DNA of 64,000 bases from Actinomycetota bacterium (GTDB lineage: Bacteria > Actinomycetota > Thermoleophilia > Solirubrobacterales > 70-9). Under the pieces are notes generated by a model, which saw nothing but the letters and a program-made list of their open reading frames with translations, did no database searches and was not told where the DNA came from. Location of the stretch: the NCBI GenBank assembly GCA_018268415.1, contig JAFDWO010000160.1:90377-154376 (forward strand), written 5' to 3'. Every line of letters begins with the position of its first letter. The stretch's first letter is position 1. Both the position numbers and the translations under genes were made by a program. Positions 9,412-16,911 of the stretch are shown here, in pieces.

Positions 9412-10116
9412 ATGCCGTTGGGCCTCTGGAAGAGCAAGTGGGAGATCCACCGCGAGGACATGGCGCGGCGGAGTGCCGAGCACCGGGAGAACCTGGAGCA
9501 CTACCGCGAGGAGTCCGAGAAGCGCAGCGCCGAGCACCGTCAAGAGATGGAGCGCTACCGCTCGGAATCCGAGAAGCGCAGCGCGGAGCACCGCCAGGAG
9601 ATGCGGCGTCACCGCGAGGAGTGGGCCAAGTGGCACGACGAGTCGGAACGCCGCCACTCGGAGTGGCGCGACGACGCCGAGCGTCGCGACTCCGGGCACC
9701 GCGAGAGGATGGAGCGCTGCCAAGAGGCGGCCGAGCGTCGCGACTCCGAGCACCGCGAAAGGATGGAGCGCTTCTCGGAGGAGGCCGAGCAGCGCGACTC
9801 GGAGCACCGCGAGAGGATGGAGCGCTTCTCGGAGGAGATGCGAGAGGAACGCGCGGCGGCGGAGGGCCGCTGGCTCCAGTTGGGTGAGGAAACCAGTGAG
9901 CTCCGCGCGAAATATGACCGTGAGCTGGCGGAAACGCGGCGCTTCAATCGCGAGATGCTGACGCGGCTCGATAGCACCTACGCGCACCTGACTGCGACGA
10001 TGCAGTTGGTGGTCGACGAACTGCACGAATTGAAGTTGACGGTCCGGGCCCAGACCGACGCGATCATGAAGCTGGTCGATCGATTCGAAGACCCCGAGGG
10101 CCGGCCGCCGGTTTGA
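9412..10116 (+). CDS. charged helical protein with 18-residue tandem repeats
   Basis: A 234-residue protein from ATG 9412 (an upstream GTG/ATG-type start at 9349 would add 21 residues). Almost the whole chain is predicted helix rich in Glu, Arg, His and Ser. Seven tandem 18-residue units, one of them degenerate, cover bases 9460-9837; typical units are SEKRSAEHRQEMERYRSE and AERRDSEHRERMERFSEE. Eighteen residues equal five alpha-helical turns, so equivalent residues stack on one face: this could be a coiled coil or a stable single charged helix. The last 75 residues (RFNREMLTRLDSTYAHLTATMQLVVDELHELK) look like a more ordinary amphipathic coiled coil. No signal peptide, no recognised family; function unknown. 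Confidence 0.75.
   Translation: MPLGLWKSKWEIHREDMARRSAEHRENLEHYREESEKRSAEHRQEMERYRSESEKRSAEHRQEMRRHREEWAKWHDESERRHSEWRDDAERRDSGHRERMERCQEAAERRDSEHRERMERFSEEAEQRDSEHRERMERFSEEMREERAAAEGRWLQLGEETSELRAKYDRELAETRRFNREMLTRLDSTYAHLTATMQLVVDELHELKLTVRAQTDAIMKLVDRFEDPEGRPPV
9460..9837 (+). repeat. 54-bp coding tandem repeat (7 units)
   Basis: Seven in-frame 54-base units encode the 18-residue helical repeats of the protein at 9412. Units 2-3 and 5-7 are closely similar, unit 4 (bases 9622-9675) is degenerate. Reading-frame and third-base pattern continue through the array, so it is coding. Confidence 0.8.
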
Positions 10117-10127
10117 GCGCGGCGGCG

Positions 10128-10868
10128 TCAGTCGGAGGCTTGAGCGCTGCCGACCTCGGCTTCGATGCCGGTCAGCAGCCACTCGAGGCCGATCTCGAAT
10201 TTCTCGGCCTTGACGCCGAGGCCTCGGTCCTTACCGATGAACTCGGCCAGGTGGGGATAGTCGCCGCCCGCCACTTGGTCGGCGATGTAGGCGTCGATCT
10301 CGGCGGCGCTGGGGCCCGCTTCGGGACGCCCGGCGCAGGGCGCGTCGCCCTTCGCCTTCGGCGACATCACTTCCCAGCGGACGAAGCCGAGGGTGTAGGT
10401 GTCGACCGCGAGGAGGACGGCGCGCTTGCGCTCGGGGGAGAGGGGGAGCTCAGAGACCGCGGCCAGCGATTGGTCGATGTGGCGCAGGGTGTTGGGGCCG
10501 AGATGGGGGCGGTGGAACGCGGCGGCGATCATCCACGGGTGGGCGCGGGTGGACTCCCGGGTGTGCTGGGCGATCTGCCGGAGGGCCTCGCGCCAGTCGT
10601 CGGTCGGCGGGCCGCCGGGGATGATCGCGCCGGCCATCACCTCGTCCACCATCAGGTCGACCAGGTCGCCCTTGCGGCCGATGTGTGAGTAAAGACTCAT
10701 CGGGCGGGCGTCGAGCTTGGTAGCAAGTCTCCTGATGGAGACCGCTTCCAGTCCGTCGGTGTCGGCGATCTCGATCGCCGCGGCGACGATCGCCTCCCGG
10801 GACAGGGGTTGCGGACCCGAAGACTGCTCCTCGTCACGCGTCCAGACGGTGTCCAGCCCAGTTGCCAT
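10128..10868 (-). CDS. TetR-family transcriptional regulator (TetR_C-like)
   Basis: A 246-residue regulator from ATG 10868. The N-terminal helix-turn-helix covers about residues 20-65: REAIVAAAIEIADTDGLEAVSIRRLATKLDARPMSLYSHIGRKGDLVDLM. The C-terminal part (DDWREALRQIAQHTRESTRAHPWMIAAAF ... GFVRWEV) resembles the tetracycline-repressor-type ligand domain. It is divergent from an MFS drug exporter with only 54 bases between the starts, and that interval holds a direct repeat that could be its operator, so it most likely represses the exporter. The start codon sits inside a short palindrome TTGCC-ATG-GGCAA. Confidence 0.9.
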   Translation of the reverse strand: MATGLDTVWTRDEEQSSGPQPLSREAIVAAAIEIADTDGLEAVSIRRLATKLDARPMSLYSHIGRKGDLVDLMVDEVMAGAIIPGGPPTDDWREALRQIAQHTRESTRAHPWMIAAAFHRPHLGPNTLRHIDQSLAAVSELPLSPERKRAVLLAVDTYTLGFVRWEVMSPKAKGDAPCAGRPEAGPSAAEIDAYIADQVAGGDYPHLAEFIGKDRGLGVKAEKFEIGLEWLLTGIEAEVGSAQASD

Positions 10869-10887
10869 GGGCAAAGCATACCGAGGC

Positions 10888-10920
10888 GATACGGCGTACG
10901 AGGTTCTGATACGGTGTACG
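10888..10920. promoter_or_regulatory. candidate TetR operator and divergent promoter
   Basis: GATACGGCGTACG at 10888-10900 is repeated as GATACGGTGTACG at 10908-10920, exactly 20 bases (two helical turns) apart, and abuts the GTG start of the exporter at 10923. Its position between divergent regulator and transporter genes suggests the repressor site; the exporter mRNA may be leaderless. Confidence 0.6.
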
Positions 10921-10922
10921 GC

Positions 10923-12464
10923 GTGAGTCAGTCAGAGGCCGCAGCCGCTCCCGCAGACCCGAACGCCCTCGACCGCGAGACGATGATCGTCGCAGCTGTC
11001 GTGCTGCTCGGCGCGATCATGTCGATCCTCGACACGACGATCGTCAACGTCGCGATCGACCGTCTTTCGATCGACTTCCATGCTTCGCTGACCACGATCC
11101 AGTGGGTCGTCACCGGGTACACGCTGGCGCTCGCCGCGGTGATCCCGGCCACCGGCTGGGCCGCCGACCGCTTCGGCACCAAGCGCATCTACATCGTCTC
11201 GCTCCTGCTCTTCATGCTCGGCTCGGCGCTCTGCGCCGCCGCCTGGAGCGCCGGATCGTTGATCGCGTTCCGCGTCCTACAGGGCGTCGGCGGCGGCATG
11301 ATCATGCCCGCGGTCATGACGATCATGACCAAGAAGGCGGGGCCGCACCGGATGGGCCGCGTGATGGGCATCCTCGGGGTGCCGATGCTGGTCGCGCCGA
11401 TCCTCGGCCCGATCCTCGGCGGGTGGCTGGTGGACGATGTCTCCTGGCGCTGGATCTTCCTGATCAACATCCCGATCGGCGTGGTCGCCGTGATCCTCGC
11501 CCAGATCGTGCTCGAGAAAGACACGCCGCAACCGTCGGAGCGCCTCGACTGGCTCGGCATGGCTCTGCTCTCGCCAGGCCTGACGCTCTTCATCTTCGGC
11601 CTCGCCGAGTCGGCGAGCGGCGGCTTCGGCCAGTTCAAATCGTGGGCGCCGATCGTCGTCGGCCTTGCCCTGATCGTGACCTTCTTCGCCCACAGCTGGC
11701 GCAAAGGCGGCCGCGCCCTGATCGACATCAAAACCTTCACCCACACCCGCGCGGGCGCGGCGGCGGGCACCTTCCTGCTCTTCGCGATCGCCTTCTTCGG
11801 GGCCCTCCTGCTGGTCCCGCTCTACTACCAGACCGTGCGCGGCGCCTCGGCGCTCGAAGCCGGCCTGCTGCTAGCCCCGCAGGGCATCGGCGCGATGATC
11901 ACGATGCCGCTGGCGGGCAAACTCACCGATCGCTACGGGCCGAACCGCTGGCCCGCCTGCGGCATCCCGCTGCTGGTGATCGGGATCGCCCCGTTTGCCT
12001 TCGTCACCGCCCACACCTCCTACGTCTTGCTCTGCGGCTTCAGCTTCGTCCTCGGCCTCGGCATGGGCTTCTCGATGATGCCGACGATGACCGCCGCGAT
12101 GCAGGCGGTGCCGGCGGCGGCGATCGCCCGCACCTCGACCGCGATGAACATCATCCGCCAGGGCGGCGCCTCGATCGGCACCGCGATCCTCTCGGTCATC
12201 CTCACCGCCGAGGTCAGCTCCCACATCGCCGCGGCAAACGGCGGCGGCCTGGAATCGCTCCGGTCGCTGAGCCCGACCCAGCAGGCGGCGGCGTTGGAAC
12301 CGCTGGCGAGCTCCTTTGCCTCCACCTTCGTCTGGGCCATGGTCCTGCTCGGCATCGCCTTCATCCCGGCGCTGGCGATGGCGCTCGGCAAGTGGGAGAC
12401 GGCTGCGGCCGCGCCCGACGGCGAGGCCGCGGCGCCCGACGGCGCCCACGTCGTCCTCGAGTAG
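10923..12464 (+). CDS. MFS multidrug exporter, DHA2 (EmrB/QacA) family
   Basis: A 513-residue, probable 14-helix drug:H+ antiporter from GTG 10923. Family signs include LDTTIVNVAIDRLS in helix 1, WVVTGYTLALAAVIPATGWAADRFGTKR (motif A region), FRVLQGVGGGMIMPAVMTIM, and the motif C stretch GVPMLVAPILGPILGGWLV followed by WRWIFLINIPIG. A second motif-A-like loop LAGKLTDRYGPNR is in the C-terminal half. The soluble tail is Ala/Asp-rich. Control is probably by the adjacent divergent TetR regulator. The substrate is not predictable from the sequence. Confidence 0.93.
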   Translation: MSQSEAAAAPADPNALDRETMIVAAVVLLGAIMSILDTTIVNVAIDRLSIDFHASLTTIQWVVTGYTLALAAVIPATGWAADRFGTKRIYIVSLLLFMLGSALCAAAWSAGSLIAFRVLQGVGGGMIMPAVMTIMTKKAGPHRMGRVMGILGVPMLVAPILGPILGGWLVDDVSWRWIFLINIPIGVVAVILAQIVLEKDTPQPSERLDWLGMALLSPGLTLFIFGLAESASGGFGQFKSWAPIVVGLALIVTFFAHSWRKGGRALIDIKTFTHTRAGAAAGTFLLFAIAFFGALLLVPLYYQTVRGASALEAGLLLAPQGIGAMITMPLAGKLTDRYGPNRWPACGIPLLVIGIAPFAFVTAHTSYVLLCGFSFVLGLGMGFSMMPTMTAAMQAVPAAAIARTSTAMNIIRQGGASIGTAILSVILTAEVSSHIAAANGGGLESLRSLSPTQQAAALEPLASSFASTFVWAMVLLGIAFIPALAMALGKWETAAAAPDGEAAAPDGAHVVLE

Positions 12465-12465
12465 C

Positions 12466-12495
12466 CGCGAACGCGCCCGACTCGGCGCGTTCGCG
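12466..12495 (+). terminator. hairpin terminator after the MFS gene
   Basis: Perfect 12-bp stem CGCGAACGCGCC / GGCGCGTTCGCG with a 6-base loop directly behind the exporter stop; no clear T tract follows. Confidence 0.65.
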
Positions 12496-12540
12496 CTTAA
12501 CCGATGGTTGTGGCCAACTGCGACGCGCTACGGTCGGGCT

Positions 12541-13013
12541 GTGGCGACGCGGGTCGACTATGAGACGCACGGCCGGGATACGCTCGGCGACGTCGCGCCG
12601 ACCCGCGGATCGAGGCGGCGTTGGGTGACGCCCGGACCGTCCTCAACGTCGGCGCCGGCACCGGGTCCTCCGAGCCGCTCGAGCGCTGGGTGGTGGCGGT
12701 CGAGCCGAGCGCGCCGATGCGAGCGCGGCGTCCCCCCGGCGCCGCCCCGACGCTCTCCTGCACGGCCGAATCGCCGATTGCAGCGACGGCTTCGTCGAGG
12801 CCTACCGGAATCGGGCCGGAGAGACTGCTCGATCCGGAGGTCCGGTCCGGCCAGTCGCTCTGGCAGCGGCTTGAACCCGCCGTCGTTGAGCGGATGATCG
12901 CTCGTCTCGCCGCCGACCTCCAGTCGGGGAGATGGGATGAGGAGCACGGCTCCCTGCGTGAGCGGGATAGCTACGAGGGCTCGCTGCGGCTCGTCATCTC
13001 CGAGCCGGCATAG
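12541..13013 (+). pseudogene. decayed class I SAM-dependent methyltransferase
   Basis: Fragments of one methyltransferase occur in different frames. Frame 1 from GTG 12541 gives VATRVDYETHGRD, a typical N terminus. From about 12597 another frame carries ADPRIEAALGDARTVLNVGAGTGSSEP (SAM-binding glycine motif) and VVAVEPSAPMRARRPPGAAPTL. The core of the fold, including the motif IV region, is absent. Near 12777-12815 a short piece DGFVEAYRNRA appears in a third frame, and the end LLDPEVRSGQ ... ERMIARLAADLQSGRWDEEH returns in the second. At least two frameshifts and an internal deletion are needed to explain this, so it cannot be active. The frame assignments rest on my memory of family sequences. 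Confidence 0.7.
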
Positions 13014-13729
13014 TTGCCGCCGCGCGCCGCCGCGGCGACGTCCAACCAGCGGCCGCACAGGTCGCGGCCGAGGTCGTTGAAGGCGCCGATCTTGGCTTCG
13101 ATCTCGAGTGCCAGGGCGGTCGGGTCGAGGCCGATCCGGATCGCGTCGGGGTCGGTCGCGGAGTCCGCGGTCCAGCGGAGAGCGTCGGCGGCGGTGACCT
13201 CGGGGTGGAACTGGATCGCCCAGGCGAGCTCGCCGATCCGGGCGGCCTGGAGGCAGACCTCGCTACGGGCGAGCGCCATCGCACCGGGCGGTAGCGGGAA
13301 CTCGTAGCCGTGCCACTGGAGGGCCTCGAAACGGGGGGCGAGCGGACCGAGCACCGGGTCCTGACGCCCGGCCTCGGTCACCTCGACGGCATGCCAGCCG
13401 ATCTCGGGGCGCGCGGCGCGGCGCGGGACAGCACCCGCCGCCGCCGCGACCATCTGCCCGCCGAGGCAGATCCCCATCAGCGGCACCCGCTGCTCCAGCA
13501 GCCGCCCGACCAGTCCCCGCTCGGTGCCGATCCACCCGTGACGCCCGCCTTCGTCGGCGTTCATCGACCCGCCAAGCACGAGGACGGCGTCGTAGCCGAG
13601 TGGGTCGGCCGGAGGCCCTGCCGACTGCGGCAGCATCCATTGGTCGACCGTCCCGCCGCGCTCGCGGATCACGTCGCCGAAGACCCCCGGCCCGGCGTCG
13701 GTTTGGTGGACGATCGCGAGCACCCTCAC
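12971..13729 (-). CDS. class I glutamine amidotransferase domain protein (GMP-synthase-like GATase1)
   Basis: A 252-residue protein from GTG 13729 (ATG 13747 would add six residues). Stand-alone GATase1 features: GYDAVLVLGGSMNADE, the nucleophile elbow MGICLGGQMVAAA with the catalytic Cys, LQWHGYEFPLPPGAM, and the catalytic His-Glu in AIQFHPEVT. Such proteins are usually annotated as type 1 glutamine amidotransferases or gamma-glutamyl hydrolase-like; without a synthetase domain or neighbour the acceptor reaction is unknown. Its 3' end overlaps the end of the convergent methyltransferase remnant by about 43 bases. Confidence 0.88.
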   Translation of the reverse strand: MRVLAIVHQTDAGPGVFGDVIRERGGTVDQWMLPQSAGPPADPLGYDAVLVLGGSMNADEGGRHGWIGTERGLVGRLLEQRVPLMGICLGGQMVAAAAGAVPRRAARPEIGWHAVEVTEAGRQDPVLGPLAPRFEALQWHGYEFPLPPGAMALARSEVCLQAARIGELAWAIQFHPEVTAADALRWTADSATDPDAIRIGLDPTALALEIEAKIGAFNDLGRDLCGRWLDVAAAARGGNYAGSEMTSRSEPS

Positions 13730-13814
13730 CCCGCCAGTCTTTCGCATCACTCCAGTCACCAAATTGGCCCACTCGCGTCTTGTCCCGCGCGCATTTCTTC
13801 CTTTGGCTTCGGGC

Positions 13815-14426
13815 ATGGCGAAGAAACGAAGGAAATGGCAGCGGGGGAAGTTCACCGACCGGCGCGAGCCGATCTGGGAGCCGCTGCTCGAAGTCCTTCC
13901 CGAGGACATCGAGGACTTCATGTGGATGGGCGAGGTTCGCCTCACCGACCGCACCCAGATTCAGTTCTACAAGCACTACTGGACCCGGAGGTACCTACTG
14001 CTCGACCTGGGAGGGCGGACCTGGATCCAGCTGGCCGATGATCGCTACGAGGAGGCCGAAGACCCAGGGTGGATGGTTGATGCCGTCTTCCGGTTCAGGG
14101 AGACCCGTGGTGATATCGTCAGACGAAATGAGTGGGCGGAGAGCGACAAGATCGTGTGGGCGCGATCAGCGACGAAGCATCGGATCTCGCGCGAGCGCTC
14201 ACTGCGCGTCGTCCGGCACGCCGGGATCTGTAGGCGTGACCGCAGGTACCCGGATGAGTGGTACGACGATCAGCGCTTCCTGTTCTTTGGCCCGGACCTG
14301 GAGGGGATGCAGCTTGAGGTAGGCGCGGTCGCGCCCGACGACGGTTCGTTGATCATCATCCACGCGATGCCGCTGCGAGCGCGGTACCAAGGTTGGTCTT
14401 CGGAGGCAGCCAAATGGCGAACGTGA
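13815..14426 (+). CDS. BrnT-like toxin fused to an uncharacterised N-terminal domain
   Basis: A 203-residue protein from ATG 13815. The C-terminal ~90 residues (KIVWARSATKHRISRERSLRVVRHAG, FLFFGPDLEGMQLEVGAVAPDDGSLIIIHAMPLRARYQ) resemble the BrnT/DUF497 RNase-toxin fold: a KxxxH start, a G-D-xxG-xxLEV strand pair and an IHAMPLR strand. The N-terminal ~110 residues (WQRGKFTDRREPIWEPLLEVLPEDIEDFMWMGEV, YKHYWTRRYLLLD, DDRYEEAEDPGW) form a separate domain I do not recognise. The next gene is a ribbon-helix-helix protein overlapping by 13 bases, the toxin-then-antitoxin order known for brnTA. Toxic activity is inferred. Confidence 0.65.
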   Translation: MAKKRRKWQRGKFTDRREPIWEPLLEVLPEDIEDFMWMGEVRLTDRTQIQFYKHYWTRRYLLLDLGGRTWIQLADDRYEEAEDPGWMVDAVFRFRETRGDIVRRNEWAESDKIVWARSATKHRISRERSLRVVRHAGICRRDRRYPDEWYDDQRFLFFGPDLEGMQLEVGAVAPDDGSLIIIHAMPLRARYQGWSSEAAKWRT

Positions 14427-14716
14427 AAAAAAATCGGAAGCTCAAGGACGGCGAGTGGGTTACGAGGGGCGGGACCGTGGTCACCCCCGAGATGGAAGAG
14501 CGCTGGTCGAAGGAATTCGAGGAGGGTTTCGACCTCTCGACCTGGACCACGGTCAGGGTCGGTCGGCCGCCGTTGGACGGCGTGCGTGTGTCGGAACGGA
14601 TCACGATTCGTGTCCCACCTGATCTGTACGACGCCGCCAAGGCCAAAGCCGAGAAGGAAAAGCGCTCGATCAGCAACCTGACCCGGGAGGCGCTGCAGCG
14701 GTATGTCGAGGGGTAG
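14414..14716 (+). CDS. ribbon-helix-helix antitoxin (BrnA/CopG-like)
   Basis: A 100-residue protein from ATG 14414, overlapping the toxin-like gene by 13 bases. The C terminus carries the ribbon-helix-helix signature: VRVGRPPLDG, SERITIRVPPDLYDAAKAKAEKEKRSISNLTREALQRYV. The first half is charged and probably flexible (KDGEWVTRGGTVVTPEMEERWSKEFEEG), as expected of an antitoxin segment that covers a toxin. It likely neutralises the upstream protein and represses the operon. Its own stop is overlapped by 14 bases by the start of an M1-family peptidase gene. Confidence 0.75.
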   Translation: MANVKKNRKLKDGEWVTRGGTVVTPEMEERWSKEFEEGFDLSTWTTVRVGRPPLDGVRVSERITIRVPPDLYDAAKAKAEKEKRSISNLTREALQRYVEG

Positions 14717-16067
14717 CCGCCTTCTCGGTATGGCGCTCGCGGTCTTGGTCCTCGCGAGCGTCGCTGCCGCTTCTGCCGCGGCGGCGCCGGAGCAGCCGAG
14801 CGAACCGTTCTTCCCGCGCAGCGGCAACCGCGGCTACGACGTCGAGCACTACGACGTCAGCCTCGGGTACCAGCCGCGCAGCGGGATGCTCACCGCGCGC
14901 GACGTGATCGAAGCCCGGGCGACGTCGGGACTCAGCAAGTTCTCGCTCGACCTCGACGGGCTGAAGGTCACCTCGGTCGGCGTCGACGGTGAAGCGGCGG
15001 AGTACACCCGCGGGCGGGGGAAGGTGAAGGTCGTCCCGGCGACGCGGATCGCGAAGGGTGAGGCGTTCACGGTCGAGCTCCGGTATCAGGGGGTGCCGCG
15101 CAAGGTCATCGACCCCGACGGTTCGCCCGAGGGCTGGTACCGGACCAAGGACGGTGCCGTCGGGGTCGGGGAGCCGGTGGGCACCGCCGCCTGGCTGGCG
15201 TGTAACAACGCCCCCCGTGACAAGGCAAGCCTCGACATCCAGATCTCGGTACCGGCCGGGGTGAAGGCGGTCTCGAACGGCAGGCTCGTCTCCCGCGAGA
15301 AGGTGGGCGGGCGGGTGCGCTGGTCGTGGTCGGAACCGCAGCCGATGGCAACCTACCTCGCGCTCGTCGACATCGGCAGGGGCAGGCTCGTCCAGGGTCG
15401 GGTCGGCAAGCTGCCCACCTGGACGCTGATCGACCCGAAGCTGGCGAAGGCCTCGCGGGCCGCGATCGCCTCCCTGCCCGCGATCATCCGCTGGGAGTCA
15501 CATATATATGGCCCGTACCCGTTCTCCGCGGCGGGCTCGGTGGTCGATGTCGCCGACCTCGAATACGCGCTGGAGACGCAGTCGCGGCCGATCTACGCGT
15601 TCGCGCCCGACCGCACCACGGTGGTCCACGAGACCGCCCACCAGTGGTTCGGCGACTCGGTCAGCCTCGAGCGCTGGCCCAACATCTGGCTCAACGAGGG
15701 CCTCGCGACGTGGACCCAGTGGTACTTCGCCGAGCAGCACGGCGGCCGCAGCGCCCAGCAGGTCTTCGCCGAGCTCTACCGACGGCCCGCCTCGGCCACC
15801 GGTTTCTGGAACCCGCCGCCGGGCCACCCCGGCCAGGCGAAGAACCTCTTTGCGGTCTCCACCTACGTGCGCGGCGCGATGACGCTGCAGGCGCTGCGCG
15901 ACAAGATCGGCACGCACGAGCTGCTCCGAATCCTGCGCAGCTGGGCTACCGAACACCGTTACGCGAACGGTGACATCGAAGAGTTCATGGCGCTCGCCGA
16001 ACGCGTCTCCGGCGAGCGCCTGCGCGGCTTCTTCCAGCGCTGGCTGTTCGAGCGCGGCAAGCCTTAG
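14703..16067 (+). CDS. secreted M1-family zinc aminopeptidase
   Basis: A 454-residue exported metallopeptidase from ATG 14703, overlapping the antitoxin gene by 14 bases. A signal peptide (SRLLGMALAVLVLASVAAA) ends near residue 28. The zinc site is complete: HETAHQ at 309-314 (H309, E310, H313) and the third ligand E332 in LNEGLATW after the canonical 18-residue spacing. The GAMEN motif of typical M1 enzymes is replaced by EYALETQ (about 287-293), keeping the Glu. A C-terminal ERAP1-like domain is missing, so this is a short form. SHIYG at about 266-270 uses the rare ATA codon (bases 15501-15511). Confidence 0.9.
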   Translation: MSRGSRLLGMALAVLVLASVAAASAAAAPEQPSEPFFPRSGNRGYDVEHYDVSLGYQPRSGMLTARDVIEARATSGLSKFSLDLDGLKVTSVGVDGEAAEYTRGRGKVKVVPATRIAKGEAFTVELRYQGVPRKVIDPDGSPEGWYRTKDGAVGVGEPVGTAAWLACNNAPRDKASLDIQISVPAGVKAVSNGRLVSREKVGGRVRWSWSEPQPMATYLALVDIGRGRLVQGRVGKLPTWTLIDPKLAKASRAAIASLPAIIRWESHIYGPYPFSAAGSVVDVADLEYALETQSRPIYAFAPDRTTVVHETAHQWFGDSVSLERWPNIWLNEGLATWTQWYFAEQHGGRSAQQVFAELYRRPASATGFWNPPPGHPGQAKNLFAVSTYVRGAMTLQALRDKIGTHELLRILRSWATEHRYANGDIEEFMALAERVSGERLRGFFQRWLFERGKP

Positions 16068-16068
16068 C

Positions 16069-16239
16069 TCAGTACCACTTCCCGCGGGCGAAGCCGCCGA
16101 AGGCGATCAACCCGATCAACAGGACGATCAGGCCCACCCAGAAGCTCCAGACGATCATCAGGACGATCCCGATGATGACCAGGATGCCGCCGAGCGAGAT
16201 CCCCCCGATCCCGCCTCGAGTGTGGTCTCTTGCTGCCAT
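16069..16239 (-). CDS. small membrane protein (56 aa)
   Basis: From ATG 16239: a short basic start MAARDHTRGG, then two hydrophobic stretches, GGISLGGILVIIGIVLMIVWSFWVGLIVLLIGLIAFGG, and a basic end ARGKWY. It looks like a two-helix or hairpin membrane peptide. I do not assign a function. The gene lies directly behind the convergent M1 peptidase and downstream of a LapA-like gene on the same strand. Confidence 0.6.
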   Translation of the reverse strand: MAARDHTRGGIGGISLGGILVIIGIVLMIVWSFWVGLIVLLIGLIAFGGFARGKWY

Positions 16240-16308
16240 GCCGTACCTCCGTTGCAGTTGACCCAGACCCGCTCCAATTACCCCCGGATCGGGTTCGTCA
16301 ACCAGTCG

Positions 16309-16331
16309 CTGCACGGGCGCTGCCCGTGCAG
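16309..16331 (-). terminator. hairpin behind the LapA-like gene
   Basis: Perfect 10-bp stem CTGCACGGGC / GCCCGTGCAG with a 3-base loop, directly next to the stop codon at 16332-16334 on the minus strand; no T tract. Confidence 0.6.
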
Positions 16332-16592
16332 CTAGCTGCGCTTCTCGAGGTCCTGCCCCGCCCGCTTCTCTTCGCGGCGGTGGCGTCGCCAGACCGGCCC
16401 GATGTAGCCGATCAGCATCCCGATCAGGGTGAACGCCGCGAGCACGATGATCAGCGGCGCGTCGAAGCTTGCGAACAGGACTTCGACGGAGACCGACTGC
16501 GAGTTCTGCAGGCAGACGACGATGACGAGCGCGATCAGGACCCCGACGATCCAGGCGCGCCAGTTCGTCGGTTTTTTCTCGTGCGGTCCCAC
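16332..16592 (-). CDS. LapA-domain (DUF1049) membrane protein
   Basis: An 86-residue protein from GTG 16592 with two transmembrane helices: WRAWIVGVLIALVIVVCLQNSQSV and APLIIVLAAFTLIGMLIGYIG, followed by a basic cytoplasmic tail WRRHRREEKRAGQDLEKRS. The QNSQSVSVEVLFASFDAPL junction between the helices is typical of LapA domains, named for a lipopolysaccharide-assembly protein; in Gram-positive high-GC bacteria its role is unknown. Confidence 0.78.
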   Translation of the reverse strand: MGPHEKKPTNWRAWIVGVLIALVIVVCLQNSQSVSVEVLFASFDAPLIIVLAAFTLIGMLIGYIGPVWRRHRREEKRAGQDLEKRS

Positions 16593-16707
16593 GGCCAGAT
16601 CCTAGATGCCCCGGAGGCCTGAACCTTTCCGCGGCCGGGTTCGTAGTCCGGCCCGACGCGGTTCACCAAACGGCCGCGACCCACTCGTCCGACAGAGGAG
16701 AACGAAA

Positions 16708-16911
16708 ATGCTGAAGCGCACCGCAGTGGCTACCGCAGCCGCCTTGGTCCTGGCGATCGGCGGCTCCGGCGCCGCCCTGGCCGCGAACGGCGCCGACGAT
16801 CCGCCCGGCCACCACCACGAGCACCAGGGCAACGGCCACCACGGCAAGCATCATCACCACGGTCGCCACCACCATCAGGGCGGCGGCGACCACGGGCGCG
16901 GCGGCTACTGA
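16708..16911 (+). CDS. histidine-rich exported peptide (67 aa)
   Basis: From ATG 16708 with ribosome site GAGGAG seven bases upstream. A signal peptide (LKRTAVATAAALVLAIGGSG) ends near Ala25. The mature ~42 residues contain 14 histidines in clusters (HHHEH, HHGKHHHH, RHHHQ) with glycine, so it probably binds Zn, Ni or Cu outside the membrane. It has no catalytic motif. It converges with the cupin gene with a 7-base overlap. A metal-buffering role is inference from composition alone. Confidence 0.7.
   Translation: MLKRTAVATAAALVLAIGGSGAALAANGADDPPGHHHEHQGNGHHGKHHHHGRHHHQGGGDHGRGGY

Noticed and set aside
9460..9837. Regular 54-base repeats resembling an array
   Set aside because: The repeats run head to tail without spacers, keep one reading frame and encode a helical repeat, so this is a coding repeat and not CRISPR.
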